Assembly: GCA_002407935.1 (NCBI GenBank)
Contig: DHPU01000031.1
Coordinates: 14,558-35,486 of the forward strand
Direction of reading: 5' to 3'
From: Peptococcaceae bacterium UBA5356
GTDB taxonomy: Bacteria > Bacillota > Peptococcia > DRI-13 > DTU073
Length of the DNA stretch: 20,929 nucleotides
In this document: positions 6,063-14,294 of the stretch, in pieces
Position numbering within the stretch: the stretch's first letter is position 1
Layout of the letters: every line of letters starts with the position of its first letter
Position numbers and translations under genes: made by a program
The notes under the pieces: model-generated
Seen by the model: only the letters and a program-made list of their open reading frames with translations
Database searches by the model: none
What the model was told of the DNA's origin: nothing

Positions 6063-6965
6063 TCATTTACCGGCGAAATAGATCCCGCTAAGAGTAAGAA
6101 ACCCGCCCAGGATTGTATAAATTGTCGGTATTTCATGTAAAAAGATAAGAGCGATTAGGATCGTGATAATGGGTATAAGATAAAGATAAACTCCGGCAGT
6201 AGATACCGTTACGGTATGAAGTGCTTTATTCCAAAAGAAATAGGCTAGGGCTGAGGCGAATATTCCTAAATAGAGAATATTAAGCCAGCCTGATAAATTA
6301 ATTTTGCTCAAATTCGGTGTTTCGAAAAAAATTAAGGGAAATAAAAAAAGAGTGCCGCTGACGCTTGTATAAGTTAGAATTGTTCCCACCGGATATTTGG
6401 GGAGTAGTTTTTTGAGGGTAATATTGTAAAAGGCCCAGCACAAGCCAATTAAGCTGACGAGGAAGTCACCCCATAATCTGCTGTAGTTTAAGGAGCCCGG
6501 TTGCCAAGAACCGCCAGTTGCGACGATAATTGTTCCGCTAAAAGCCAGAATAATCCCCATAATTTTCAGGGGGGTTATTTTTTCTTGATAAAAAAGATAA
6601 CCCATAATAGCCATAAAAATGGGGGTTAGGGAAGAAAAAATAGCGGCATCGGTTGCGCCGGCATATCTGAGACCCTGATTTTGGAAAAAATTATAAAGGG
6701 TAACTCCTGTTAGACCGGATAAAGCAACCCACCTTAAGTCTTGTTTTTTAATAAAGGGCTGTGGAAAAATACAGTTAAAAAGAAGAAGAGCGATACTGGC
6801 GATGAAAAAGCGTAGGAAGGCTAAAGTGTTTGCCGGCACTTGGGTTAGAGTAAACTTGATATTAATAAAGGTACTGGCCCAGATGACGGTAGCGAAAAGT
6901 AAATTAAGATGGGCACGAAGAGTAGAATTAGTTGTTTTAGTTTGCCGTTGAGTAGTAGGGTGCAA
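6063..6965 (-). CDS. DMT-superfamily (EamA) permease
   Basis: This is a 300-residue inner-membrane exporter-type permease of the drug/metabolite transporter superfamily. Two tandem EamA halves of about five helices each are visible: the first from 'LLFATVIWASTFINIKF' with 'LAFLRFFIASIALL' and 'AIFSSLTPIFMAIMGYLFYQEKITPLKIMGIILAFSGTIIVAT'; the second repeats the pattern with 'GVYLYLIPIITILIALIFLHEIPTIYTILGGFLTLSGIY'. The start is TTG, supported by AAGGAGGAG 7-8 bases upstream. Substrate cannot be deduced; relatives export amino acids, nucleosides and other metabolites. It lies downstream of the PFOR gene on the same strand but a strong hairpin (7013-7046) separates them. It is convergent with smsB, with only 36 bases between, and no clear terminator there. 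Confidence 0.9.
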   Translation of the reverse strand: MHPTTQRQTKTTNSTLRAHLNLLFATVIWASTFINIKFTLTQVPANTLAFLRFFIASIALLLFNCIFPQPFIKKQDLRWVALSGLTGVTLYNFFQNQGLRYAGATDAAIFSSLTPIFMAIMGYLFYQEKITPLKIMGIILAFSGTIIVATGGSWQPGSLNYSRLWGDFLVSLIGLCWAFYNITLKKLLPKYPVGTILTYTSVSGTLFLFPLIFFETPNLSKINLSGWLNILYLGIFASALAYFFWNKALHTVTVSTAGVYLYLIPIITILIALIFLHEIPTIYTILGGFLTLSGIYFAGK

Positions 6966-7012
6966 GGTTTAGCTCCTCCTTTTGAATTAGAGTATGACAT
7001 AATGATAAACGT

Positions 7013-7046
7013 AAGAGAACCCAAGGTCAAGACCTCGGGTTCTCTT
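7013..7046 (-). terminator. Hairpin terminator after the PFOR gene
   Basis: A long stem pairs 7013-7028 with 7031-7046 (one A-C mismatch, tight loop). On the minus strand it lies 55 bases after the PFOR stop and just before the permease ribosome site. The U-tract is poor (ACGTTTATC), so some read-through into the permease is possible. Confidence 0.65.
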
Positions 7047-7101
7047 CTTTCCGTCCATATTTATATTTATGATATTGTTAGGAATGAATTAGTTTTAGTG
7101 C

Positions 7102-10100
7102 TTAGTATTGTGCTAGACGTTTGTAACCTGCCAGACGTTCCTTGGCATCTTTTTCGGCTTGTTCGAATAGCTTTTCAGCTTCATCAGGGAAGAGTTTCAA
7201 TAAGGAAGCATAACGGACCTCGCCGAGGAGGAAGTCTTTAAAGTTACTAGAAGGATCCTTAGAATCAAGTTGGAAAGGATTCTGACCACTTTCTTTGAGT
7301 TGAGGATTAAAGCGATAGAGCTGCCAGTATCCGGCTTCAACAGCTTTCTTTCCTTCCAACTGCGAATAACGCATACCCACTTTAATACCATGGTTGATGC
7401 AGGGAGCATAAGCAATGATGAGCGAAGGACCTGGATAAGCTTCGGCTTCAGCAAAGGCTTTGATTAATTGGTTTTGATCGGCTCCCATCGCTACCTGAGC
7501 AACGTAAACATAACCATAAGAAGCGGCAATCATTCCTAAGTCTTTCTTCTTAATTCTTTTTCCGGCAGCCGCAAATTTAGCTATTGCTCCGGTTGGTGTA
7601 GATTTAGAAGCTTGACCGCCTGTATTGGAGTAAACTTCAGTATCAAAGACAAGGATGTTGATATCTTCACCGGAGGCTAAAACGTGATCCAGACCGCCGT
7701 AACCGATATCGTAGGCCCAGCCATCACCACCCAGTACCCAGTTTGAGGGTTTAACCAGGAAATCGTTCTTGGCAGCAATTTCTTTTACTAGGGCTAAATC
7801 AGCATATTTTTGGAGTAGAGGACGAACAAGAGCAGTAGCTTCTTTAGAAGCATCTCCGCTATCTTTACCATCCAGCCATTTTTGGAAGGCTGCTTTTAGT
7901 TCCGCAGGAAGCTCTTGAGTGAGAGCAGTCTGCATGAGATCAGCAATTTTATTCCGCATATGCTTAGCGGCAATAGCCATACCAAAACCATGTTCCGCAT
8001 TATCTTCAAAGAGGGAGTTAGCCCAAGCTGGACCCTGTCCCTTAGCATTAGTGCAATAAGGAATACTTGGTACAGGGGCACCCCAGATGGAAGAGCAACC
8101 GGTGGCATTGGAGATTACCAATCTATCACCAAAGAGTTGAGTAAGAAGTTTAGCATAAGGAGTCTCTCCACAACCGGCACAAGCACCGGAGAATTCCAGT
8201 AAAGGTTGTACGAATTGGCTTCCTTTAACACTTTTTGGATTCCAAAGACCTTCTTTAGTAGGAACATTAACGGCAAAGTTCCAGTTAGCGCTTTCTTTTT
8301 CCACTACTTCATCGAGTGGTTTCATTTGCAGCGCCTTTTGTTTGGCCGGGCAAGCTTCCACACAATTGCCACACCCGGTGCAATCAAGAGGACTTACCTG
8401 AATGCGGAAGGATAAGCCGTCCAGTTGTTTCCCAAGGGCTTTTTTAGTCACATATCCTTCGGGGGCTTTGCCGTTTTCCGCCTCATTCGTCAGAATCGGT
8501 CTGATGGCTGCATGCGGGCAGACATAGGAACATTGATTACATTGAATACAGTTTTCCGGAACCCAGTTAGGAACTTCCATAGCAATACCGCGTTTTTCGT
8601 AAACAGTGGTACCGAGAGGGAAGGAACCGTCTTCTCTGCCGAGGAAAGTACTAACAGGCAGCTTATCACCTTGTTGTGCATTGATGGGTTCAACGATTTT
8701 TTTCACGAATTCCGGAAGAACGTTGGAAGCGGCGGCTTCATTTTCACAAGCAGTCGCCCATTCTGCAGGAACGTCCACTTTAACTAGAGCTTGCAAGCCT
8801 TCATCTACGGCTTTGTGATTCATGGAAACAATTTTTTCCCCTTTTTTACCGTAGGTTTTAGCAATGGCTTTTTTCAAGAGGACAACAGCCTCATCTAGGG
8901 GGATTACGTTGGCCAGTTTAAAGAAAGCAGCTTGCATTACCATGTTAATCCGATTACCTAGACCAATTTTCTTGGCGATATCGACCGCATCAACAATATA
9001 GAAATTAATTTTATTTTCGGCCAGATATCTTTTCAGAACAGCAGGAAGTTTGTCACTAAGCTCTTCTGTCTTCCAGGTGCAGTTCAGTAGGAAAGTTCCA
9101 TTTTTCTTTAATCCTTCTAAGAGGTGGTACTGATTTACATAGGATTGTTTATGGCAAGCAATAAAGTCGGCTTCATCAATAAGATAAGTAGACTTTATGG
9201 GCTTTTTACCAAACCGCAGATGCGAGATGGTGACGCCGCCTGATTTTTTCGAGTCATAGGCAAAATAGGCCTGAGCATATAAGTTGGTATTATCACCAAT
9301 AATTTTAATGGCATCTTTGTTGGCGCCTACTGTTCCATCAGAACCAAAGCCCCAGAATTTGCAACGTGTTGTGCCTGCCGGTGCAGTGGAAACCACCGCT
9401 TTAGCAGGAAGGGAAGTATGCGTAACGTCATCGATAATACCGATGGTGAAGTTATTTTTGGGTGCGCCTGCCAATAGATTGTCAAATACGGCCAAAATTT
9501 GTGCCGGAGTTGTATCTTTGGAACCCAGACCATAACGACCGCCCACGATTACCGGTGCTTCTTTTTGTTCATAGAACAAGTTGCGTACATCCAAGTAGAG
9601 GGGTTCACCCATAGCTCCGGGTTCTTTTGTACGATCTAAAACAGCAATTTTCTTTACTGTTTTGGGTAAAACATTAAAGAAATATTTAGCAGAGAACGGT
9701 CTGTAAAGATGAACTTTGATTACGCCGACCTTTTCACCTTTAGCTAAGAGGTAGTCGATCGTTTCTTCAATAGCTTCACAGATAGACCCCATGGCAATAA
9801 TTACCCGTTCGGCATCCGGAGCTCCGTAGTAGTTGAAGGGGTGATATTCTCTACCGGTAATTTTAGTAATTTCCTGCATATATGCTTCAACTGCATCGGG
9901 AACTTTTTCATAGAAGGGGTTGGCAGCCTCCCTAGCTTGGAAAAAGATGTCAGGATTTTGGTTTGTGCCTTTTACATAAGGATGTTCAGGATTGAGAGCT
10001 CTCTTACGAAAAGCTTCAATTGCTTCCCAGTCAACAAGTTTTGCTAATTCCTCATGTTCCATAACTTCAATTTTTTGTACTTCATGCGAGGTTCTAAAAC

Positions 10101-10617
10101 CATCAAAGAAATGGACAAAAGGAATCCTTGTTTTTAGAGCGGCTAAATGGGCAATACCACCTAGATCCATGACTTCCTGAACACTACCGGCAGCCAGAAA
10201 AGCAAATCCTGTTTGACGGCAGGCCATCACATCGGAGTGATCACCAAAGATAGAAAGGGCATGGGGTGCTAATGCCCGTGCGGTGACATGAAAGACACCG
10301 GGCAGCAGTTCCCCCGCGATTTTGTACATATTAGGAATCATTAGTAATAAACCTTGTGATGCGGTAAAGGTGGTGGTTAGCGCACCTGCCGAAAGAGAAC
10401 CGTGAACGGCACCGGCGGCACCGGCTTCTGATTGTAATTCTACAACTTGTACTTGTTGACCAAAGATGTTTTTGAGACCGTTTGCACTCCATTCATCAAC
10501 TAACTCAGCCATTGGCGATGAAGGAGTAATAGGATATATTGCAGCTACATCAGTAAAGGCATATGCTACATGCGCTGCTGCAGTATTTCCGTCCATAGTC
10601 TTCATTTTTCTCCCCAT
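7102..10617 (-). CDS. nifJ: Pyruvate:ferredoxin (flavodoxin) oxidoreductase, single-chain
   Basis: It oxidises pyruvate and CoA to acetyl-CoA and CO2, passing electrons to ferredoxin or flavodoxin; it is a cytosolic homodimer and a hallmark of anaerobes. The 1171 residues match the homodimeric class. Domain I has 'AAIYPITPSSPMAE' near the N-terminus. Two ferredoxin-type motifs follow: C690-X2-C693-X2-C696-X3-C700 and C746-X2-C749-X2-C752-X3-C756. The proximal cluster ligands C813, C816, C841 and C1073 match the spacing known from Desulfovibrio africanus PFOR. The thiamine diphosphate site is GGDGWAYDIGYGGLDH (about 960-975). All catalytic elements look intact. The start is ATG 10617 with GGGAGGAG 10 bases upstream; ATG 10605 (MKTMDGNT) with GGGGAG is an alternative. 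It appears monocistronic or read partly into the permease. The name por is also used. Confidence 0.97.
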   Translation of the reverse strand: MGRKMKTMDGNTAAAHVAYAFTDVAAIYPITPSSPMAELVDEWSANGLKNIFGQQVQVVELQSEAGAAGAVHGSLSAGALTTTFTASQGLLLMIPNMYKIAGELLPGVFHVTARALAPHALSIFGDHSDVMACRQTGFAFLAAGSVQEVMDLGGIAHLAALKTRIPFVHFFDGFRTSHEVQKIEVMEHEELAKLVDWEAIEAFRKRALNPEHPYVKGTNQNPDIFFQAREAANPFYEKVPDAVEAYMQEITKITGREYHPFNYYGAPDAERVIIAMGSICEAIEETIDYLLAKGEKVGVIKVHLYRPFSAKYFFNVLPKTVKKIAVLDRTKEPGAMGEPLYLDVRNLFYEQKEAPVIVGGRYGLGSKDTTPAQILAVFDNLLAGAPKNNFTIGIIDDVTHTSLPAKAVVSTAPAGTTRCKFWGFGSDGTVGANKDAIKIIGDNTNLYAQAYFAYDSKKSGGVTISHLRFGKKPIKSTYLIDEADFIACHKQSYVNQYHLLEGLKKNGTFLLNCTWKTEELSDKLPAVLKRYLAENKINFYIVDAVDIAKKIGLGNRINMVMQAAFFKLANVIPLDEAVVLLKKAIAKTYGKKGEKIVSMNHKAVDEGLQALVKVDVPAEWATACENEAAASNVLPEFVKKIVEPINAQQGDKLPVSTFLGREDGSFPLGTTVYEKRGIAMEVPNWVPENCIQCNQCSYVCPHAAIRPILTNEAENGKAPEGYVTKKALGKQLDGLSFRIQVSPLDCTGCGNCVEACPAKQKALQMKPLDEVVEKESANWNFAVNVPTKEGLWNPKSVKGSQFVQPLLEFSGACAGCGETPYAKLLTQLFGDRLVISNATGCSSIWGAPVPSIPYCTNAKGQGPAWANSLFEDNAEHGFGMAIAAKHMRNKIADLMQTALTQELPAELKAAFQKWLDGKDSGDASKEATALVRPLLQKYADLALVKEIAAKNDFLVKPSNWVLGGDGWAYDIGYGGLDHVLASGEDINILVFDTEVYSNTGGQASKSTPTGAIAKFAAAGKRIKKKDLGMIAASYGYVYVAQVAMGADQNQLIKAFAEAEAYPGPSLIIAYAPCINHGIKVGMRYSQLEGKKAVEAGYWQLYRFNPQLKESGQNPFQLDSKDPSSNFKDFLLGEVRYASLLKLFPDEAEKLFEQAEKDAKERLAGYKRLAQY

Positions 10618-10929
10618 AATTTTTACACTCCTCCCAAAATACTACTTTTTTTATATAATAACATTTATTATATCATATATATAAAGAAAGATAGATAATA
10701 ATATTTTTCTTACTACGATAATTATTGTAATAGATAGCGATAAATAATGCAAAGGTGAAAGATTTATCAATAGTGAAAACGTAGTACTTTTTAAAAACTT
10801 CTATTTATTTTTTACTTGAAAAATGGGCTTAGAAGAGGTAAACTTTAAGTAGATAGAATTATACGGCAATTCAGACTGTTTTTTTACATCACTGGGTTCC
10901 TGCTTATTTAAAAATAGGGAGGGATAAGT
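10618..10929. other. 312-bp divergent intergenic region
   Basis: Between the PFOR gene (minus) and the beta-helix gene (plus). It is strongly AT-rich. It holds the PFOR ribosome site, an inverted GATAAAT/ATTTATC pair (10739-10745 and 10762-10768) and a candidate promoter for the beta-helix gene (10816-10844). A TATAAT-like box occurs in the AT run at about 10650-10680 for PFOR but no matching -35 is clear. I saw no RNA gene or riboswitch. Confidence 0.6.
10816..10844 (+). promoter_or_regulatory. Candidate promoter of the beta-helix gene
   Basis: TTGAAA (10816-10821), 17 bases, TAAACT (10839-10844). The -10 matches only four of six consensus bases. It would give an 80-base leader before the ATG at 10930. 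Confidence 0.4.
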
Positions 10930-12279
10930 ATGAAAAGAAACAAAGGTATTGTGTTAATAATCATAATGATGTTTACTTTGCAGTGTGTTCCGTTAACGAT
11001 GTTGGGGGCGTCAGGTACCGTTTATCATGTTGGACCGGGACAAAAATATAATGGTACTACTCAAACAGTAATAAATCAGGCAATTAGTGCAGCTAAAGCC
11101 GGAGATACTGTTTATCTTCATGCAGCTACCTACAATATCTCAGGTCCGATTATGCTAAAAAGTGGAATAACACTTCGCGGAGATGGTGATAGTACCGTTA
11201 TTCATTCAACAGGTGCCAATGTTTGTAATTCGGAAAATGAAACAAATTGCGCATATGTGATTGGAAATGATGTATCAAATGTGACAATCTCTTATCTGCG
11301 ATTTACTAGTACAGCAAGCCAAAAAAACGATGGCGGACACGGAAATGGAAGAAACTGCATAGAGTTTAGGCGAGCCAGTAATTGTACAGTACATCATGTT
11401 ACATTCTCTAGATGGTTATGGAATGACGGAGTACGGATACGCAACTCCAAGAAGATGACAATACATAGTTCTCGGATTAACGCAGCCCATGATGGGGTGT
11501 GTTTTTTTAATACTACGGATAGCCGTATATATAATTGTGACATAATGGTTCAAATTAACAATGGTGTTCGTACTGATGGTTCAGTCAATATAGAAATAGA
11601 TCATAATAATTTTTCAAGTACTCCGGAGTTGGGTGGCTGGTGTTGTATACAGGTTCAGAATGCCGCGAAAAATATCAACATTCACCATAATATTATTCAT
11701 GATACGGCTGGAAAAACCGGGGTAGCACCATATTCATTTTCCGGTTCCGGTGTAACGGTTCATGATAATGTGTTTTGGAATTGTTCGTCACCGATTAAAG
11801 TTGGTTCATCTGCAAATAATACCATAGATCCCTCAGATCGGAATATTAAAAATTGGGTAGCTAAAGGTTATGGTTGTGGCTCTAGCAGCTCCAGTGCCAA
11901 TAATAATGTAGCACCTACAACTAGTCCAACTACAGTAAAAACTGGTCCAACTACGGTAAAAGCACCTGTTAAAGTATCTTCCCCCAAAACAAGCTACAAA
12001 TCATTAACACCTCAGTCCGGGTCAGGTAATGCTCTTACTAAAATAGGATCTAATCTAGTAAAGAACTTTGCTACAAGAGAGAAAAGTTCTGTGCTCACTA
12101 AGAGCCCTAATAGCTCCACCACAAATGTGATAAATTATTTTGAACTAAAAAAGATTCCAAGGACTATAAGTAAAACGTGGACACCCACTATAATTACTAC
12201 TAATAAAGCCAGAACATACCAGAACCTAGCCAAGACATATAGATATGTAAACCCTGTTTGGCAAAGGTTTGCAAGATAA
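10930..12279 (+). CDS. Secreted right-handed parallel beta-helix protein with basic Ser/Thr-rich tail
   Basis: This is a 449-residue exported protein. The signal peptide is MKRNK, a hydrophobic core (7-25), and a likely cut after LGA (residue 27). The start has GGGAGGG 6 bases upstream. Residues 30-80 look like the capping strand typical of pectate-lyase-like folds ('INQAISAAKAGDTVYLHAATYNI', then 'GITLRGDGDSTVIHS'). About 110-290 is a run of PbH1 coils with repeating N/D-H-x motifs ('NVTISYLRF', 'CTVHHVTFSR', 'MTIHSSRI', 'IEIDHNNFS', 'INIHHNIIHD', 'VTVHDNVFWN'). A glycan lyase, glycosidase or adhesin role is possible, but no certain catalytic residues are visible. From about 320 the sequence becomes Ser/Thr/Pro/Lys-rich with two PTTVK repeats and ends in a strongly basic tail. 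No LPXTG, SLH or LysM anchor is present. A terminator follows at 12304. Confidence 0.8.
   Translation: MKRNKGIVLIIIMMFTLQCVPLTMLGASGTVYHVGPGQKYNGTTQTVINQAISAAKAGDTVYLHAATYNISGPIMLKSGITLRGDGDSTVIHSTGANVCNSENETNCAYVIGNDVSNVTISYLRFTSTASQKNDGGHGNGRNCIEFRRASNCTVHHVTFSRWLWNDGVRIRNSKKMTIHSSRINAAHDGVCFFNTTDSRIYNCDIMVQINNGVRTDGSVNIEIDHNNFSSTPELGGWCCIQVQNAAKNINIHHNIIHDTAGKTGVAPYSFSGSGVTVHDNVFWNCSSPIKVGSSANNTIDPSDRNIKNWVAKGYGCGSSSSSANNNVAPTTSPTTVKTGPTTVKAPVKVSSPKTSYKSLTPQSGSGNALTKIGSNLVKNFATREKSSVLTKSPNSSTTNVINYFELKKIPRTISKTWTPTIITTNKARTYQNLAKTYRYVNPVWQRFAR
11920..11961 (+). repeat. 21-bp tandem repeat in the beta-helix protein linker
   Basis: Two 21-bp units (11920-11940 and 11941-11961) differ at two bases and encode TSPTTVK and TGPTTVK, in the linker between the beta-helix and the basic tail. 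Confidence 0.85.
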
Positions 12280-12303
12280 AATTATAGTAAAAAGGATAGC
12301 AAA

Positions 12304-12339
12304 AAGACCACAGGAAATTTCCTGCGGTCTTAATTTTTT
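12304..12339. terminator. Bidirectional terminator between beta-helix gene and tRNA-Leu
   Basis: Stem 12304-12316 with 12319-12331 (one A-C mismatch), then TTTTTT at 12334-12339 on the plus strand. On the minus strand the stem is followed by five T (complement of 12301-12305), so it can serve both the beta-helix gene and the tRNA. Confidence 0.85.
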
Positions 12340-12344
12340 GTGTA

Positions 12345-12429
12345 TGGTGCGGAAGGCGGGACTTGAACCCGCACGCCTTACGACACACGCCCCTCAAACG
12401 TGCCTGTCTGCCAATTCCAGCACTTCCGC
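12345..12429 (-). tRNA. tRNA-Leu (anticodon GAG)
   Basis: Minus strand, 85 bases including an encoded CCA (12347-12345). The acceptor stem GCGGAAG pairs with CTTCCGC, with discriminator A. The anticodon stem CACGT/GCGTG encloses loop TTGAGGG, giving anticodon GAG (complement of 12393-12395), which reads CUC/CUU Leu codons. The long variable arm marks it as class II, as expected for Leu. The T-arm is GCGGG-TTCAAGT-CCCGC. It has its own promoter at 12460-12488 and a terminator at 12304-12331, so it is an independent single-tRNA unit. Confidence 0.96.
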
Positions 12430-12459
12430 ATTGCTTGCTTTTAATGCTCAGCAAAAAAT

Positions 12460-12488
12460 ATTTTAACATGAGGAAGATATAATGTCAA
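12460..12488 (-). promoter_or_regulatory. Strong SigA-type promoter of tRNA-Leu
   Basis: Minus strand: TTGACA (12488-12483), 17 bases, TAAAAT (12465-12460). The -35 is perfect and the -10 has one mismatch. The transcript would start near 12453, about 24 bases before the mature tRNA 5' end. Confidence 0.85.
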
Positions 12489-12524
12489 GGGTAACATTTG
12501 TGAAATTATATAGTGACAGTAGAT

Positions 12525-14090
12525 TTACTTAGGTGAGGCTTTACTGATTTCCGATGGGATACCCTGGAATTTTTTAAAGTTCTCTTTAAAACGAAGAGCC
12601 AGATTGTGCGCTTGTTCCTGATATTTTTCCGGATCAGGCCAAGTCTTTTCCGGGGTAAAAATTTCATCGGGGACACCGGGACAAGAGAGAGGCACTTTAA
12701 ACCCGAAAATTGGCTCCAGACGTGTAGGCAATGATTCAAGGGTTCCATCTAAGGCCGCTTTAATGATGGCCCGGGTGTGGGGAATTTTAAATCTGCTGCC
12801 GACTCCATAAGGACCTCCTGTCCAGCCTGTATTAAGCAGATAGATATGGGTTCCGTGCTTAGTCATTTTTTCGCCAAGCAGATTAGCATATTCGACAGGA
12901 GGTAGGGGTAAGAACGGAGCACCAAAGCATTCGGAAAAGGTAGCTTGGGGTTCCTTAATTCCTCTTTCGGTTCCGGCTAACTTGCTGGTATATCCGGAAA
13001 GAAAATGATACATTGCTTGGTTTTTATCAAGGATCGCAATCGGGGGAAGAACACCAAACGCATCAGCAGTCAAGAAAAAGATTACTTGCGGATGATTGGC
13101 GATACTAGGGATACGAGAATTTGGTATGTAATTTAAGGGATAAGCAGCCCGTGTATTTTCAGTGATTTCCGCACTGTTATAGTCGACTTCCCGAGTGCTC
13201 TCGTCAATAGTAACGTTTTCCAGTACGGTTCCGAAACGAATGGCTCCGTAAATTTGGGGCTCTTCAACAGGGCTGAGGCCAATACATTTGGCATAGCAGC
13301 CACCTTCGATATTGAAGATGCCGTCTTCAGACCAGCCATGCTCATCGTCACCGATCAGCTGTCTTTCCGGATCAGCGGAAAGGGTGGTTTTCCCAGTGCC
13401 CGAGAGACCAAAGAAGAGGGCAGAGTTACCTTTAGAATCTACGTTAGCGGAACAATGCATGGATAAGATATTTTTTTGAGGAAGCTCATAATTTATTAAA
13501 GAAAAAACAGATTTTTTAATTTCTCCGGCATAAGATGAGCCGACAATAAGAATAATTTTCTCCGTTAAATTAAGGACGACAGCCACTTCGGAATTAGTGC
13601 CATATTTTTGCGGATCCGCTTTAAAGCCTGGTGCAGCAATAATGTGGTAATCAGGTGCAAAGTTGGATAGTCCTTCTTGGGCAGGACGAATAAAAAGTTG
13701 ACGAGCAAAGAGATTTTGCCAAGCGCGATCATTAATCACCCGAAGGCTTAAACGATAACGAGGGTCGGCACCGGCAAAACCGTCGAAGACAAAGAGCTGT
13801 TTATTATTTAAATACGCCATTACATCGGTAAAGAGCTTTTGAAAGTTTTCCGGAGACATAGGTTGATTAATCTTGCCCCAGTTGACTATTTTATTAGTGT
13901 TTTCATCCCGCACTAAAAATTTGTCATTAGGTGATCTACCGGTATATTTACCTGTACTTACCCGTAAAGAACCGTTAGCGGCAAGCCGGCCTTCTTTATT
14001 GCAGACAGCTGTTTCTACCAGTTCGGGAACCGAGAGATTAAATTTCACATTCGGTTGTTGTAATGTTTTTTTGATTTGATTAGTAAACAT
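12525..14090 (-). CDS. pckA: Phosphoenolpyruvate carboxykinase (ATP)
   Basis: It interconverts oxaloacetate + ATP with PEP + CO2 + ADP in the cytosol, either for gluconeogenesis or, in some anaerobes, for CO2 fixation with ATP gain. At 521 residues it fits the ATP-dependent class. Motifs: TGRSPNDKF (substrate Arg), the kinase-1a P-loop GLSGTGKTT with Lys234, GDDEHGWSEDGIFNIEGGCYAK (metal and kinase-2 region), and NTGWTGGPYGVGSRF near the adenine pocket. The reading frame continues upstream to ATG 14138, but that start has no ribosome site and lies in the inverted-repeat region. ATG 14090 has GGAGG 5 bases upstream and gives the usual family length, so I chose it. Promoter and a putative operator lie at 14138-14201. 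No terminator is seen before the tRNA promoter; the shared hairpin at 12304 could end read-through. Confidence 0.96.
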   Translation of the reverse strand: MFTNQIKKTLQQPNVKFNLSVPELVETAVCNKEGRLAANGSLRVSTGKYTGRSPNDKFLVRDENTNKIVNWGKINQPMSPENFQKLFTDVMAYLNNKQLFVFDGFAGADPRYRLSLRVINDRAWQNLFARQLFIRPAQEGLSNFAPDYHIIAAPGFKADPQKYGTNSEVAVVLNLTEKIILIVGSSYAGEIKKSVFSLINYELPQKNILSMHCSANVDSKGNSALFFGLSGTGKTTLSADPERQLIGDDEHGWSEDGIFNIEGGCYAKCIGLSPVEEPQIYGAIRFGTVLENVTIDESTREVDYNSAEITENTRAAYPLNYIPNSRIPSIANHPQVIFFLTADAFGVLPPIAILDKNQAMYHFLSGYTSKLAGTERGIKEPQATFSECFGAPFLPLPPVEYANLLGEKMTKHGTHIYLLNTGWTGGPYGVGSRFKIPHTRAIIKAALDGTLESLPTRLEPIFGFKVPLSCPGVPDEIFTPEKTWPDPEKYQEQAHNLALRFKENFKKFQGIPSEISKASPK

Positions 14091-14137
14091 AAGCGCCTCC
14101 AAATTATTAGATATTTTGAGATTAAACTTACTATCCA

Positions 14138-14189
14138 TTTTATCATTTATGAGGGAAAGTAAAACCCCATTCCTTTATAAATGATAAAA
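14138..14189. promoter_or_regulatory. 13-bp perfect inverted repeat overlapping the pckA promoter (putative operator)
   Basis: TTTTATCATTTAT at 14138-14150 is exactly complementary to 14177-14189, with 26 bases between (39 bp centre to centre). The 14177-14189 arm overlaps the pckA -10 and spacer, so it is not in the predicted RNA. The other arm falls about 17-29 bases into the transcript. A DNA-binding repressor is the simplest reading. Confidence 0.5.
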
Positions 14190-14201
14190 ATTTCATTGTA
14201 A
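14174..14201 (-). promoter_or_regulatory. Candidate promoter of pckA
   Basis: Minus strand: TTACAA (14201-14196), 16 bases, TATAAA (14179-14174). The predicted transcript start is near 14167, giving a leader of about 75 bases to the ATG at 14090. Confidence 0.6.
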
Positions 14202-14212
14202 CTAGAATAAGC

Positions 14213-14242
14213 TTTGTAACATATTATTTTGTAACATATTAT
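14213..14242 (+). repeat. Perfect 15-bp tandem duplication forming a promoter
   Basis: TTTGTAACATATTAT occurs twice without a gap (14213-14227, 14228-14242). TTGTAA of copy one (14214-14219) and TATTAT of copy two (14237-14242) are 17 bases apart, a SigA-like -35/-10 pair pointing at the ATPase gene. The predicted start is near 14249. Confidence 0.85.
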
Positions 14243-14294
14243 TATGAAGTGCCGCATTTTGTGATGTTTAAATATTAGGGAAGGGGAACTTTAA

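Noticed and set aside
10739..10768. Cyclic-di-GMP (GEMM) riboswitch before the beta-helix gene
   Set aside because: GCAAAGG within a GATAAAT/ATTTATC stem looks vaguely similar, but the conserved GEMM core, second helix and tetraloop receptor are missing.
12200..12469. Open frames on both strands at 12200-12469
   Set aside because: They run over the tRNA-Leu and terminator, have no ribosome site and show no protein-like composition.
14091..14138. N-terminal extension of pckA from ATG 14138
   Set aside because: No ribosome site before 14138, it lies inside the inverted-repeat region, and the GGAGG at 14096-14100 clearly serves ATG 14090, which also gives the usual family length.
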